Shown here one piece after another: positions 23,268 to 33,852 of a stretch of DNA of 64,000 nt. Under the pieces are notes generated by a model, which saw nothing but the letters and a program-made list of their open reading frames with translations, had not been told where the DNA came from and made no database searches. The first letter of the stretch is position 1, and the number at the start of each line of letters is the position of its first letter. The stretch is taken from the NCBI GenBank assembly GCA_017480225.1, contig JAFVBB010000005.1, positions 58,333 through 122,332 of the forward strand. Direction: 5' to 3'. The position numbers and the translations under genes are program-made. Source of the stretch: Bacteroidales bacterium (lineage in GTDB: Bacteria; Bacteroidota; Bacteroidia; Bacteroidales; P3).

Positions 23268-23909
23268 TCAGAATTGCCAAATCAGCCTCAAGGCTATGCT
23301 CTGGTTGTAGGCGTTGCGATAGATGTGCCGCTCCTGCTGGCCCAGCTTGTCGATGAAGTGCCAGTCGCGTTTCACAGGAATCAGCGAGTGCTGGAAGCGG
23401 AAGTTGAACTGCAGCCCCCGCCACACCGTGAAGCGGAAGTCGAGGGCGGCCGAGAGGTCGTGCTTGGCGAACTCCATGTCGGTGGTGTCGGGTATGAATA
23501 TGTTGGGGTTGTATTTCAATGTGCCGTGAGGCTGCTGCACCAGCCTGCCGTAGACCAGTCCTGCGCCCACCAGCATCCCTCCCCGGCGGTCCTGGAAGTG
23601 CAGCAGCAACGGTATGTCGACATAGTTGAGTGTTATTCGCCCCACGTAAGGCTCGCCGTAGCTGTTGTAAGCCCCGCGTTGCGAGAACAGAGCCTCTATG
23701 CTCAACCCCAGGGTGCGGCTGTTGTTGAGGGCGGCCAGCGCGCCCACGCCGCTGGTGTTGCCAGTCTGGCGGAAGCCTTTCAACTCGTCGCCCTCTATCT
23801 GCGACAGGGTCAGTCCCGAGGTGACAAAAGCGTGTATGCGTTGCGCCTGCGCCATCGGCACAAGCGCCAGCATCAGTATCGGCAGCAGTGTGTGTGTCAG
23901 AGCTTTCAT
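23268..23909 (-). CDS. Outer-membrane beta-barrel protein (PorT-like)
   Basis: A 213-residue protein with signal peptide MKALTHTLLPILMLALVPMAQAQ (cleavage after AQA). The mature part is made of alternating amphipathic strands (RIHAFVTSGLTLSQIEGDELKGF, TLGLSIEALFSQRGA, LNYVDIPLLLHFQ, MLVGAGLVYGRL) and ends in an aromatic residue (IALRLIWQF), as 8-strand barrels of the PorT/OmpW-like group do. It lies 20 bases after the glycosyltransferase stop. In-frame extension to 24293 is rejected because it hides the signal. Function unknown; T9SS PorT is a relative by fold only. Confidence 0.78.
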   Translation of the reverse strand: MKALTHTLLPILMLALVPMAQAQRIHAFVTSGLTLSQIEGDELKGFRQTGNTSGVGALAALNNSRTLGLSIEALFSQRGAYNSYGEPYVGRITLNYVDIPLLLHFQDRRGGMLVGAGLVYGRLVQQPHGTLKYNPNIFIPDTTDMEFAKHDLSAALDFRFTVWRGLQFNFRFQHSLIPVKRDWHFIDKLGQQERHIYRNAYNQSIALRLIWQF

Positions 23910-23929
23910 TGCAGTGTGTGGTTTTTCGT

Positions 23930-25831
23930 TTATTCTTGTATTCCGCGCCAGCAGCGAGTCAGTATCCTCCAGTCGGCCGCAGGGGTGTAGTGGCGCATGT
24001 AGTTCAGCATCATCCGCTCGCGCTGGCTGTCGTCCACTCCTGGTGTGGCCGATGCCGGCTCGAACACGCCGCGATGGCCAGTGTAGCCCACCCACGTGAG
24101 CCTGCCTGCCAGCACGCGCAGGGTCTGCCTCAGGTAGACTTTTCTGCTCGTGGCAAACCACACCAGCACGGGCGACAGCAGCAGCATGGCCGCGGCCGTG
24201 CCGATGTCGAAGAGGCGTTTCTGACGGCGCGAGGTGTCGCTGCTGATAGTGTTCAGGTCGTAGAGGCACATCTCGTCGGGTGAGAGTATGCATTCGCTGC
24301 CGATGATGTAGTCGGCGCCCTGTGGCGCTATGCGGTAGTCCACGCCCGTGGTGCGCAGCTCGGCCATGAGGGTGATGATGTTCGACAGAGGAATGTCGCG
24401 GCTGCTGAAAATCACCTCCTCGGCATGGTTGATGCGGATAAGGTCGCGCAGGTGGCCTGGCGACGTGTCGGCGGTGGCTGTGGTTGAGGCTCCGGGGCGC
24501 ATGGCGGCCATCATGCGGGCAATGCGCCCGGTCTCGTCGGCCTGCCCCACCAGCAGGGTGCTGCCGCGCTTGCGGTCGCGCAGTGCATAGCCCTTCACGC
24601 CTGCCACCGAGAGCAGCAGCCTCACCAGCAGTGTGGCCGCCAGCGTCCAGCCCGAGCCCAGCAGCAGCAGCATCCGAGAGTAGCGCCTGCTTTCGTCGAG
24701 CAGCGAATAGAATGCCAGCAGCAGCAGCACGCCTATGCCCATGCCGCGCACTATGCGGTGCAGGCGTATGGGCTTGTCATAGCCTCCGTGCAGCCAGCTC
24801 GAGGCCATGAGCACCAGTATGTATACCGGCACCGCCACGGCCAGGTAGTGAGGCGGGTAGTAGCCGTGGGGCACGCCCTTGAGGCTCTCCCACATCGGCA
24901 GCATCAGCGCAAACCCGGCGTAGGCCAGCAGGAAGTCGGCCAGCGGCACCGCCACGCGCCGGGCTATGCGGCTGGCCCATGCCAGCCCCGCCCGCATCCA
25001 TATGGCGCCCTTGAGCAGCCCCCGGTAGAACCGGGCCCCGCTGCCATCGAAGTAGCGGCTCACGAAGATCGACATCGCGTTGTAGAACGTGTACACGTAG
25101 TTCATCGAGCCTTTGCGCGTGCTTTCGCCCTTGTAGTGTATTATTCGTGTGGTGGGCACGTAGTAGTTCTTCCAGCCTGCCAGCTTGATGCGCCACGAGT
25201 AGTCTATGTCCTCGCCGTACATGAAGTAACTCTCGTCAAGCCCGCCAATCTCTTCGTAAACGCTGCGGCGCACCATGAGGAAGGCTCCGCACATGATGTC
25301 TATCTCGCCCACCTCGTCGTCGGGCAGGTGCCCCATGTAGTAGGCTGCTATGCGCCTGTCGTGCGGGAAGAGGCGCACCAGACCCGAAATCTTGTAGAAC
25401 GCAGCCTGCGGGGTGGGGAAGCCGCGCTTGCTCTCGCGCAGGAAGCGGCCGTGCCCGTCGACCATCTTCACCGTGAGGCCGCCGCAGTCGGCATGGCTGC
25501 GCATGAAGAGGGCACACTGCGCCAGGGTGTCGCGCCCCACCACCGTGTCGGGGTTGAGCAGCAGCAGGCAGTCGCCGGCGGCCTGTGCCAGCGCCTGGTT
25601 GTTGGCGCGTGCGAAGCCCACGTTCTCGTGGTTGGCCACCACCTTCACCTGCGGGAACTCCTCGCGCACCATGGCCACGCTGCCGTCGACCGAGTCGTTG
25701 TCAACCACCCACACGTCGAGCCGCAGCTCCTCGCCGCCGCCCAGATCGAGGTCGCTCGAAAAGACCGACGCCAGGCACTGGCGCAGGAAGTACTTGACGT
25801 TGTAGTTTACTATGACGACCGACAGTGTCAC
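23930..25831 (-). CDS. GT2 glycosyltransferase fused to a degenerate sugar-phosphate-transferase region
   Basis: A 633-residue protein. Residues 1-260 are a family 2 glycosyltransferase: SVVIVNYN, WVVDNDSVDGS, ENVGFARANNQAL, LLLNPDTVV (metal site) and GGLDESYFMYGEDIDYSWR (catalytic ED). Four or five membrane helices follow (about 295-420), then a Rossmann-like segment (STLLVGQADETGRIARMM) and a C-terminal part that resembles WbaP/WcaJ-type transferases: RRQKRLFDIGTAAAMLLLSPVLV, then LAGRLTWVGYTGHRG where active enzymes read KGxMSLVGPRP. The second domain thus seems to have lost its key Pro-Arg-Pro motif and core. Role: probably surface polysaccharide or glycolipid assembly. Three bases separate it from topA. 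Confidence 0.83.
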   Translation of the reverse strand: MTLSVVIVNYNVKYFLRQCLASVFSSDLDLGGGEELRLDVWVVDNDSVDGSVAMVREEFPQVKVVANHENVGFARANNQALAQAAGDCLLLLNPDTVVGRDTLAQCALFMRSHADCGGLTVKMVDGHGRFLRESKRGFPTPQAAFYKISGLVRLFPHDRRIAAYYMGHLPDDEVGEIDIMCGAFLMVRRSVYEEIGGLDESYFMYGEDIDYSWRIKLAGWKNYYVPTTRIIHYKGESTRKGSMNYVYTFYNAMSIFVSRYFDGSGARFYRGLLKGAIWMRAGLAWASRIARRVAVPLADFLLAYAGFALMLPMWESLKGVPHGYYPPHYLAVAVPVYILVLMASSWLHGGYDKPIRLHRIVRGMGIGVLLLLAFYSLLDESRRYSRMLLLLGSGWTLAATLLVRLLLSVAGVKGYALRDRKRGSTLLVGQADETGRIARMMAAMRPGASTTATADTSPGHLRDLIRINHAEEVIFSSRDIPLSNIITLMAELRTTGVDYRIAPQGADYIIGSECILSPDEMCLYDLNTISSDTSRRQKRLFDIGTAAAMLLLSPVLVWFATSRKVYLRQTLRVLAGRLTWVGYTGHRGVFEPASATPGVDDSQRERMMLNYMRHYTPAADWRILTRCWRGIQE

Positions 25832-25834
25832 GCC

Positions 25835-28171
25835 CTACTTCTTGCGGCTTTTCTTCTTCGAAGAGTTGTTGATGATTTGCATCGCCTCCTCCACGCTGAG
25901 CTTTAGTGGATCCACCCCCTTGCCCAGGCGGAAGTTCTCGCCCTGGAAGGTGAGGTAGGGGCCGTAGCGGCCTATGTTGGCCTTCAGCGTCTCGCCGTCG
26001 ACCACGCCGATCTCGTGCGGATAAATCTTCTTCAGCTCCTCTTTCTTTTGGTCGGCCTCGCGCTTGGCGCGGATAATCTCCACGGCGCGCTCAAACCCTA
26101 TCTCGTAGGGGTCGTCGTTCTTGCCCAGCGAGTAGAACTGGTTGCCCAGCCTCACGTAGGGTCCGAAGCGGCCTATGCTCACTATGACGTCGGTGTCCTC
26201 GAAGCGCCCTATGGTGCGCGGCAGGTCGAAGAGGCTCATCGCCTCGTCGAGGGTGATGGTCTCTATGCTCTGCCCCTTCTTCATGCTGGCAAAGCGGGGC
26301 TTCTCGTCGGAGTTTGTCTCGCCTATCTGCACCAGCGTGCCGTAGCGCCCTATCTTGGCGTACACATTCTTGCCGCTCTTGGGGTCGACGCCCAGCAGGC
26401 GGCTGCCGGTGGTGCGCTGGCTGTTCTGCTGCGTGAGCTTGATGTTCTTGTGGAACGGCACGTAGAAGTGGTTGATTACGGAGTGCCACTCCTTGCGCCC
26501 CTCGGCGATGTCGTCGAAGTCGCGCTCTACGGTGGCCGTGAAGTTGTAGTCCATGATGTTGGCGAAGTGCTCCATGAGGAAGTTGTTCACCACGCAGCCT
26601 ATGTCGGTCGGGAAGAGCTTGTTTTTCTCGGCGTGGCTCTTCTCGGTCGATTCGGCGCGCTCCACCGTGTCGCCGCGCAGGGTCACGGTGGTCACCGGGC
26701 GCTCCACAGCCTCGCGGTCCTCCTTGATGACATACTCGCGCTTGAGTATGGTGCTGACGGTGGGCGCGTAGGTCGAGGGTCGGCCTATGCCGAGGTCTTC
26801 CAGCTTCTTCACCAGCGAGGCCTCGGTGTAGCGCGGCGGGTGCTGCGTGTAGTGCTCGGTGGCGGTGCAGCACTCCAGGCTGAGGCGCGTGCCCTCGGGC
26901 AGGCGGGGCAGCAGGCGCCCCTCCTCGGCGTTCTCGTCGTCGTCGCTGCTCTCCATGTACACCTTGAGGAAGCCGTCGAACTTGATCTGCTCGCCCGAGC
27001 AGCCGAAGGTGGCCGCGGCGGGCTCGCCGGGGCGGTCCACCACAATCTCCATCTCGGTCTTCTCCACCTCGGCGTCGGCCATCTGGCTTGCCACGGCGCG
27101 CTTCCATATCAGCTCGTAGAGGCGGCGCTGCGCGGGCTCGGCGTTGATGGTCTGCGCCTCGAACAGGGTGGGGCGTATGGCCTCGTGCGCCTCCTGCGCC
27201 CCCTTGGTCTTGGTGTGGTAGCGGCGGGCCTTGTGGTAGTCGGCGCCGTAGATGTCGTTAATCTCCTTCTTCGCCATGCCCAGCGCCAGGTCGCTCAGGT
27301 TCACGCTGTCGGTACGCATGTAGGTGATGTAGCCGCTCTCGTAGAGCTGCTGCGCCACCTGCATGGTGCGCGCCACGCTGAAGCCCAGCTTGCGGCTGGC
27401 CTCCTGCTGCAGGGTGCTCGTGGTGAAGGGCGGCGCGGGCGAGCGGCGCAGCGGCTTGGTCTCGATGCGCCCTATCTTGAACGTGGCGCCCACCAGCCCG
27501 CGCAGGAAGGCCTCGGCCTCGTCGGCGGTGTCGAAGTGGCGCCCCAGCTCGGCCTGGAGCGTCTTGGCCGAGTCAACCGGGCGCAGCTGCGCCACCACCC
27601 GGAAGTAGGGCTTGCTCTTGAAGCGCTTTATCTCCTCCTCGCGCTCCACAATGAGGCGCACGGCCACGCTCTGCACGCGCCCCGCGCTCAGTGCGGGCTT
27701 GATTTTGCTCCACAGTATGGGGCTGATCTCGTAGCCCACCAGCCTGTCGAGCACGCGCCGCGCCTGCTGCGCGTCGACCAGGTTCATGTCTATTTTGCGC
27801 GGGTTCTCTATGGCGTGCAGTATGGCGGTCTTGGTGATCTCGTTGAACACGATGCGCTGCGTCGTCTCCGGGTCGAGACGCAGCGTCTCCTGCAGGTGCC
27901 AGGCTATGGCCTCTCCCTCGCGGTCCTCATCGGATGCCAGCCACACCTTGTCGGCCTTGGCCACCTCGCGCCTGAGCTCGCCCACCAGCTGGCGCTTCTC
28001 GTCGCTTACCTGGTATTGCGGCACGTAGCCACCCTCCACGTCGATGCTCATGTCTTTCTTCGCAAGGTCGCGTATGTGCCCGTAGCTTGAGCGCACCGTG
28101 TAGTCCTTGCCGAGAAACTTCTCGATGGTCTTCGCCTTGGCGGGCGACTCAACTATGACTAGGTTCTTCAT
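25835..28171 (-). CDS. topA: DNA topoisomerase I
   Basis: TopA relaxes negative supercoils by nicking one strand. The 778-residue protein begins with the TOPRIM motif LVIVESPAKAKTIEKFLG, shows the acidic metal triad in ASDEDREGEAIAWHL, the active-site tyrosine in GYITYMRTDSVNLS near 290 and the GRPSTYAPT motif near 460. The C-terminus has topoisomerase repeat domains (IGRFGPYVRLG, IGRYGPYLTFQG) instead of the cysteine zinc ribbons of the E. coli enzyme, then a lysine-rich tail KKKSRKK. This is the usual Bacteroidota form. It lies upstream of the GT2 gene in one transcript. Confidence 0.96.
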   Translation of the reverse strand: MKNLVIVESPAKAKTIEKFLGKDYTVRSSYGHIRDLAKKDMSIDVEGGYVPQYQVSDEKRQLVGELRREVAKADKVWLASDEDREGEAIAWHLQETLRLDPETTQRIVFNEITKTAILHAIENPRKIDMNLVDAQQARRVLDRLVGYEISPILWSKIKPALSAGRVQSVAVRLIVEREEEIKRFKSKPYFRVVAQLRPVDSAKTLQAELGRHFDTADEAEAFLRGLVGATFKIGRIETKPLRRSPAPPFTTSTLQQEASRKLGFSVARTMQVAQQLYESGYITYMRTDSVNLSDLALGMAKKEINDIYGADYHKARRYHTKTKGAQEAHEAIRPTLFEAQTINAEPAQRRLYELIWKRAVASQMADAEVEKTEMEIVVDRPGEPAAATFGCSGEQIKFDGFLKVYMESSDDDENAEEGRLLPRLPEGTRLSLECCTATEHYTQHPPRYTEASLVKKLEDLGIGRPSTYAPTVSTILKREYVIKEDREAVERPVTTVTLRGDTVERAESTEKSHAEKNKLFPTDIGCVVNNFLMEHFANIMDYNFTATVERDFDDIAEGRKEWHSVINHFYVPFHKNIKLTQQNSQRTTGSRLLGVDPKSGKNVYAKIGRYGTLVQIGETNSDEKPRFASMKKGQSIETITLDEAMSLFDLPRTIGRFEDTDVIVSIGRFGPYVRLGNQFYSLGKNDDPYEIGFERAVEIIRAKREADQKKEELKKIYPHEIGVVDGETLKANIGRYGPYLTFQGENFRLGKGVDPLKLSVEEAMQIINNSSKKKSRKK

Positions 28172-28345
28172 TGTAGCTTGTTGTTGTGTTTTTCGCGCTG
28201 CCTTAACGTAAATATATTTTTCTTATTGCGGCCTGCCGAAAAAAAAGCTGCCGCCATGCCAGTGGCTCATTGTCAGGTATTTGTATTGTTGTGTTTTTGT
28301 ATATGCCTGAGAACCAAGCTGTCAAGGCGTCAAGTCCGCGTCAGG

Positions 28346-28448
28346 GCCGTCTGTTCTTCGATTGTTCTCCGATTGTTCTTCGATTGTTCTTCGATTTAGC
28401 ATCGGAGAACAATCGAAGAACAATCGGACATCAGTCGAAGAACAGGCG
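28346..28448. repeat. Palindromic 11-mer repeat element, copy B
   Basis: The left arm (28346-28395) is identical to that of copies A and D. The right arm (28401-28448) carries four units, but the third is altered (CGGACATCAGTC instead of CGGAGAACAATC), so this copy is decaying. The loop is TTAGC. It lies in the 391-base gap (28172-28562) between the divergent topA and ftsE-like genes, which otherwise holds only promoter sequence. Confidence 0.93.
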
Positions 28449-28503
28449 TTCCTGGCGTGGCGCGCGTGGCGCGCTGCGGGCGTCTGCGCGGACGAGAAAA
28501 ATA

Positions 28504-28536
28504 TTTGTGCCGTGTCGCGGAAATTTAGTATCTTTG
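28504..28536 (+). promoter_or_regulatory. Bacteroidota promoter for the FtsE-like gene
   Basis: TTTG (28504-28507), a 21-base spacer and TATCTTTG (28529-28536) form a near-ideal consensus promoter, 26 bases before the ATG. Confidence 0.78.
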
Positions 28537-28562
28537 CACCGCGAATAGCAGTGTTGCCAACA

Positions 28563-29291
<729 letters not shown>

Positions 29292-29320
29292 AAGACAATA
29301 ACAGCAAACCACTCCACGCT

Positions 29321-30253
29321 ATGAAGAGACTCCTCACCCTGGCCCTGGCGGCCGCAATGATACTGGCTGCCGCCGGCGCGTCGGCCCAAAGCAGGCCCCG
29401 CAGCGGCAAGAAGACCGTCTCGCCCTTCATCGAGGGGCGGCAGAAGGTGCGCCAGGCCGACTACGACACCGTGTGGAAGTTCACCAACTTCTCCACCAAG
29501 GACACAAAAATCTACTTCCTGCCCTTCGACTACTCGAAGATGCCCTCAATGGCGGCGTCCAAGAAGCCCGATTGGCAGAACTTCACCCCGGTGGTGAACT
29601 ACCTGCGCAAGGGCACCCGCTCGGTGGCCACCATCTGCGCCGTCTTCGCCGTCAACCCCTCGATAGAGGACGCCGGGCTCCGTGCCGAGCTGGCCGAGCA
29701 GGGGCGGCAGCAGGCGCTGGCCTCGCTTGAAAGCTTCGAGGCCTGGAAGACCAAGCAGGAGATGCGCAACAAGCTCACCTACCAGGTGGCCGAGGTTGAC
29801 TACAAGTACTGGCTCGGGCGCGCCTACGACGACGGCCACAGCGACGAGCCGCTTGTGCAAGTGGGTCTTCTGATGTACTTCGGCAGCAAGAAAAAGGCTA
29901 TCTTCAGCCCCGACACCGAAAGCCGCGTCTTCGAGTCGGTACGCTTCTTCCCCAACGACGCCACGATAGTCGACTCGTGGATGCCGCTGGTCGACACGCT
30001 GGCCTCCTACCTGCGCGAGAATGAGCGCAAAAGCGTCCTGCTCACCGGCTATTCCGACAACCAGGGCACCGAGGCCTACCTCATCGGGGTTTCGCGCCAG
30101 CGTGCCACCGAGGTGAAGAAAGCCCTGCTGCAGCGTGGCATCGACAAGGACCGCATCGAAGTGGAGGCCAAGGGCGACGCCGACCCCGTGGGCGACAACA
30201 GCACCCGCGAGGGGCGCATACAGAACAACCGCGTGGCCATCAAGATTCTATAG
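29321..30253 (+). CDS. Secreted protein with OmpA-like C-terminal domain
   Basis: A 310-residue protein with signal peptide MKRLLTLALAAAMILAAAGASA. Residues about 200-310 form the OmpA/MotB peptidoglycan-binding domain: LLTGYSDNQGTEAYLIGVSRQRATEVKKALLQRGI, with the conserved Asp and Arg that hold diaminopimelate, then EAKGDADPVGDNSTREGRIQNNRVAI. The first 180 mature residues are of unknown fold. It likely tethers the outer membrane or a secreted complex to the cell wall. It follows ftsE closely and shares a base with the next gene (TAGTG), indicating one operon. Confidence 0.86.
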   Translation: MKRLLTLALAAAMILAAAGASAQSRPRSGKKTVSPFIEGRQKVRQADYDTVWKFTNFSTKDTKIYFLPFDYSKMPSMAASKKPDWQNFTPVVNYLRKGTRSVATICAVFAVNPSIEDAGLRAELAEQGRQQALASLESFEAWKTKQEMRNKLTYQVAEVDYKYWLGRAYDDGHSDEPLVQVGLLMYFGSKKKAIFSPDTESRVFESVRFFPNDATIVDSWMPLVDTLASYLRENERKSVLLTGYSDNQGTEAYLIGVSRQRATEVKKALLQRGIDKDRIEVEAKGDADPVGDNSTREGRIQNNRVAIKIL

Positions 30254-31203
30254 TGAGCGCCCAGCCGACAGCCGAGGCCGACAAGCAGGCCTACCGTGCG
30301 CTCTGCGACGACACGGAGTGCGCCGTACCCCTCTTCCAGCAGGCTTGGTGGATGGATGTGGTGAGCGAGGGCAAAGAGTGGAATGCCCTCGTCGTGCGGC
30401 GTGCCGACGGCCGGGTGGAGGCTGCCTTGCCCTACCTCGTGGCGCGCAAGCTCGGCCAGCGCTACGTACTGCAACCCCGGCTGACGCAATTCTGCGGCCC
30501 CTGGTTCCTCCCAGCGCTCGATTTCGCCCAGCGGCGCCGCGCCGCCGAGGCGCTGGTGCAGGGACTTGAGGCTATGAGGCTCACCCTCTTCCAGCAGTGT
30601 TTCGCCCCAGAGGCCTCCGATTGGCTGCCGTTCTACTGGGCGGGCTATCGTCAGACCACGCGCTATACCTACCGCATCGCCCCCCTCGCCCCCGTCGGTG
30701 AGCTGATGCGCCGCGCTGACCCCGAGCGCCGCAAGCGGATGTCACTTCTGCGCAGCCAGTGCCAGCTCGACCGCGAGGTGCCCGTCGACGAGTTTGTCGA
30801 CTTCCACCACGACTACTACATGCGCCGTTCAGGTACTGACTGGGTGCCCGTAGAGCTGGTGAGGCGCGTATGCACTGCTGCCCTGGGGCGCCGGCAGGCG
30901 TTGCTATATGGGCTGCGCGATGCCGACGGCCACCTGCTGACGGCTGATTTTGTGGTCTACGACGCCCATTGCGCCCACTCGCTACTTTCGGGTTTGGCGG
31001 CCGACGCACCCCGCAACTGCACCACTCTCCTCTTTTGGAATTTGATTGACGACCTGCAGCCGCTCACCGGGGCTTTTGACTTCGAGGGCAGCATGGACAG
31101 GGGCATAGAGCATTTCTTCCGCTCGTTTGGGGCGCAACAGACGCCATACCACTGCGTCTGCCGCTCGCGTCCGCGCTGGTTGGCACTGCTTCTTGGCCTA
31201 TGA
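30253..31203 (+). CDS. FemAB-like / GNAT peptidyl- or acyltransferase
   Basis: A 316-residue cytosolic protein starting at GTG, which overlaps the preceding stop codon. The layout PLFQQAWWMDVV, then ALPYLVARKLGQRYVLQPRLTQFCGPW, and a second half with YMRRSGTDWVPVELVRRVC and HLLTADFVVYDAHCAHSLLSGLA resembles the FemAB-related double-GNAT fold, in which such enzymes add amino acids to lipid II or modify polysaccharide. The closing FDFEGSMDRGIEHFFRSFGA block is typical. The substrate is unknown. Its stop overlaps rlmH (ATGA). Confidence 0.78.
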   Translation: MSAQPTAEADKQAYRALCDDTECAVPLFQQAWWMDVVSEGKEWNALVVRRADGRVEAALPYLVARKLGQRYVLQPRLTQFCGPWFLPALDFAQRRRAAEALVQGLEAMRLTLFQQCFAPEASDWLPFYWAGYRQTTRYTYRIAPLAPVGELMRRADPERRKRMSLLRSQCQLDREVPVDEFVDFHHDYYMRRSGTDWVPVELVRRVCTAALGRRQALLYGLRDADGHLLTADFVVYDAHCAHSLLSGLAADAPRNCTTLLFWNLIDDLQPLTGAFDFEGSMDRGIEHFFRSFGAQQTPYHCVCRSRPRWLALLLGL

Positions 31204-31673
31204 ACATCAAACTCATTGTCATCGCCCGCACCGATATTCCCTACCTGCAGCAAGGCATAGACGACTACACGGCCCGGCTGCGCCACTATTGCGACTTCGA
31301 GCTTGTCGTCATTCCCGCGCTAAAAAACACAGGCCACCTCGCCCCGGACGAGGTGAAGCTACGTGAGGGACGCCTGCTGCTGAAGCCGATGAGCCAGGCC
31401 GACCGCTGCGTGTTGCTCGACGAGGGGGGCAAGGAACTCACGTCGGTGGCCTTTGCCGATTATCTGCAGCGGCGCATGAACGCTGGCACGCGCACGTTGG
31501 CCTTCGTGGTGGGTGGGGCATTCGGCTTCTCGCCCGAAGTCTATGCCACTGCCCACGAGCGCATCAGCCTCTCGCAGATGACCTTCACCCACCAGATGGT
31601 GCGCCTGTTCTTTGTGGAGCAGCTTTACCGTGCCCACACCATTTTGCGCCACGAGAAATACCACAACGCCTAA
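31200..31673 (+). CDS. rlmH: 23S rRNA (pseudouridine1915-N3)-methyltransferase
   Basis: RlmH methylates pseudouridine 1915 in helix 69 of 23S rRNA using S-adenosylmethionine. The 157-residue length, the LDEGGKELTSVAFADYLQ block, the SPOUT knot with FVVGGAFGFSPEVY and the C-terminal SLSQMTFTHQMVRLFFVEQLYRAHTILRHEKYHN are family hallmarks. It overlaps the FemAB-like gene by four bases and ends 14 bases before the convergent typA stop; no terminator is visible there. Confidence 0.96.
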   Translation: MNIKLIVIARTDIPYLQQGIDDYTARLRHYCDFELVVIPALKNTGHLAPDEVKLREGRLLLKPMSQADRCVLLDEGGKELTSVAFADYLQRRMNAGTRTLAFVVGGAFGFSPEVYATAHERISLSQMTFTHQMVRLFFVEQLYRAHTILRHEKYHNA

Positions 31674-31687
31674 CGCGTCGCTACTCT

Positions 31688-33523
31688 CTACTCGTCCTTG
31701 TAGCCTGCGGCAATGCGGGCGCGCTTGCGCTCGGTCTCGTCGAGTATTATCTTGCGTATGCGCAGGTGGCTGGGTGTGATTTCCAGATATTCGTCCTCGC
31801 GTATGTACTCCATCGCCTCCTCAAGCGAGAACTTGATGGCGGGCGTGGTGGTGCTTTTGTCGTCGGCGCTCTTGGAGCGCATGTTGGTGAGGTTTTTGGC
31901 CGTCACCACATTGATGACGATGTCGTTGCCCGGACGTAGGCTTTCGCCAATCACCTCGCCTGCGTACACGTGGTCGCCAGGCTCGATGAAGAAAGGCCCG
32001 CGGTCTTGCAGTTTGCTGATGCTGTATGCTGTTGCCTCGCCGGTCTCCTTGGCTATGAGCGCGCCCATTTTGTGCGTGTCCATATCGCCTTTCCAGGGCT
32101 GGAATTCGAGGAAGCGGTGGGCAATGATGGCCTCGCCGTTGGTGGCGGTGAGGAGGGTGTTGCGCAGGCCGATTATGCCGCGGCTGGGTATGGTGAAGTC
32201 GAGCTGCACACGGTCGCCCTTGGTGTCGATGGTGCCCACTTCGCCCTTGCGGCGCGTCACCACGTCAATCACCTTGCTCGAGAATTCTTCTGGCACCAGC
32301 ACTGTGAGCTGCTCTATTGGCTCGCAGCGCTGACCATCAATCTCGCGAATGATGACCTTCGGCTGGCCAACCTGCAGCTCATAGCCTTCGCGGCGCATAG
32401 TCTCTATCAGCACAGAGAGGTGCATGATGCCGCGTCCGAAGACGAGCAATTGGTCGGGCGAGCCGGTCTCCTCAATGCGCATGGCAAGGTTCTTCTCAAG
32501 CTCGGCGAAGAGGCGGTCGCGCAGATGGCGGCTTGTGACGTACTTTCCCTCCTTGCCGAAGAAAGGGGAGTTGTTGATGGTGAAGAGCATACTCATCGTC
32601 GGCTCGTCCACCTTGATCGGAGGAAGCGGCTCGGGTGCCTCGCTGTCGCACACTGTGTCGCCAATCTCGAATGCCACGTTGCGCTCCAGTTCAAGCAGCA
32701 CAGCGCATATCTCACCCGCCTCCACCACGTTTTTGGTGCGTTCCTTGCCAAGACCCTCGAATGTGTAGAGTTCCTTGATTTTACTGCTCACGTGCGAGCT
32801 GTCGCGCTTCACCAGGCAGATGCTTTGCCCCGCTTGTAGGGTGCCGCGGTGAAGGCGCCCCACTGCAATGCGTCCAAGATATGAACTGTAGTCGAGGCTC
32901 GATATCATCATCTGTGTGTTGCCTTCGGGCACACGCGGCGCGGGTATATGCTCGATAATCAAGTCCATCAAGTATGATATGTCCTCGGTCGGTGTCTGCC
33001 AGTCCTCACCCATCCAGCCCTGTTTGGCCGAGCCGTAAGCGGTTGGGAACTCAAGCTGGTCGTTGTTTGCTCCGAGGTTGAACATGAGGTCAAACACAGC
33101 CTCTTGCGTGGCCTCGGGGTCGCAGTTGGGTTTGTCCACCTTGTTGACGACCACGATGGGCTTCAGCCCCAGCTCGATGGCCTTCTGCAGCACGAAGCGT
33201 GTCTGCGGCATTGGACCCTCGAAGGCATCGACCACCAGCAGCACTCCGTCGGCCATGTTGAGCACTCGCTCCACCTCGCCACCGAAGTCACTGTGGCCGG
33301 GGGTATCGATGATGTTGATCTTGTAATCTTTGTAGCGGACGCTGACGTTTTTCGAAAGAATGGTGATGCCGCGCTCGCGCTCGAGGTCGTTGTTGTCGAG
33401 AATGAGCTCGCCGGTTTCCTGGTTGTCGCGGAAAAGTTTGGCCTGATGCAGCATACGGTCGACCAAGGTGGTCTTGCCGTGGTCGACGTGAGCTATAATT
33501 GCAATGTTACGAATGTTTTGCAT
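31688..33523 (-). CDS. typA: GTP-binding translation factor TypA/BipA
   Basis: BipA is an EF-G-like GTPase that aids 50S assembly and stress responses. The 611-residue protein has G1 AHVDHGKTT (11-19), the switch ERGITI, G3 DTPGH, G4 NKVDKP, then EF-G-like domains II, III and V and the BipA-specific C-terminal domain ([43 protein letters not shown]). The length is typical. A TATCTTTG box lies 27 bases upstream. It is monocistronic. Confidence 0.96.
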   Translation of the reverse strand: MQNIRNIAIIAHVDHGKTTLVDRMLHQAKLFRDNQETGELILDNNDLERERGITILSKNVSVRYKDYKINIIDTPGHSDFGGEVERVLNMADGVLLVVDAFEGPMPQTRFVLQKAIELGLKPIVVVNKVDKPNCDPEATQEAVFDLMFNLGANNDQLEFPTAYGSAKQGWMGEDWQTPTEDISYLMDLIIEHIPAPRVPEGNTQMMISSLDYSSYLGRIAVGRLHRGTLQAGQSICLVKRDSSHVSSKIKELYTFEGLGKERTKNVVEAGEICAVLLELERNVAFEIGDTVCDSEAPEPLPPIKVDEPTMSMLFTINNSPFFGKEGKYVTSRHLRDRLFAELEKNLAMRIEETGSPDQLLVFGRGIMHLSVLIETMRREGYELQVGQPKVIIREIDGQRCEPIEQLTVLVPEEFSSKVIDVVTRRKGEVGTIDTKGDRVQLDFTIPSRGIIGLRNTLLTATNGEAIIAHRFLEFQPWKGDMDTHKMGALIAKETGEATAYSISKLQDRGPFFIEPGDHVYAGEVIGESLRPGNDIVINVVTAKNLTNMRSKSADDKSTTTPAIKFSLEEAMEYIREDEYLEITPSHLRIRKIILDETERKRARIAAGYKDE

Positions 33524-33549
33524 CGATATGTGATGTTGTAGTCGGGATG

Positions 33550-33557
33550 CAAAGATA
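33550..33557 (-). promoter_or_regulatory. -7 box (TATCTTTG) for typA
   Basis: On the minus strand TATCTTTG lies 27 bases before ATG 33523. The divergent gap 33524-33852 (329 bases) holds this box and the one at 33762 for the opposite gene; the bases between show no convincing gene. Confidence 0.68.
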
Positions 33558-33761
33558 TGATTTTTTGCGCAAACAGCGATGCAAAAGATGACTTATGCCT
33601 CAATTTTTTGCATCCATGTCTCGTCTGCCGCTTGTCTGCAATGCCTTGGACACAAGCACTAAACGAGGCCGTGAAATTATAGCGGGCCGTACTGTTGGGT
33701 GGCGATGCCAAGACGGAACCAGGCTTTTTTTCTTTATCAGTGCAGGAATCTATTTTTTTTG

Positions 33762-33769
33762 TATCTTTG
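33762..33769 (+). promoter_or_regulatory. -7 box (TATCTTTG) for the epimerase/dehydrogenase gene
   Basis: TATCTTTG follows a T-run and lies 84 bases before ATG 33853. A -33 TTTG at standard distance is not clear. Confidence 0.6.
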
Positions 33770-33852
33770 CACGTGTTGCCACCGTGGTGTTGCATGGTGC
33801 AATGCTTTGAAATAATGTTTACTATAGAAAATCAGCATAACGCAGGATAACG

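Noticed and set aside
26015-28090. 691-codon open frame on the plus strand
   Set aside because: It is the antisense frame of topA, without recognisable motifs.
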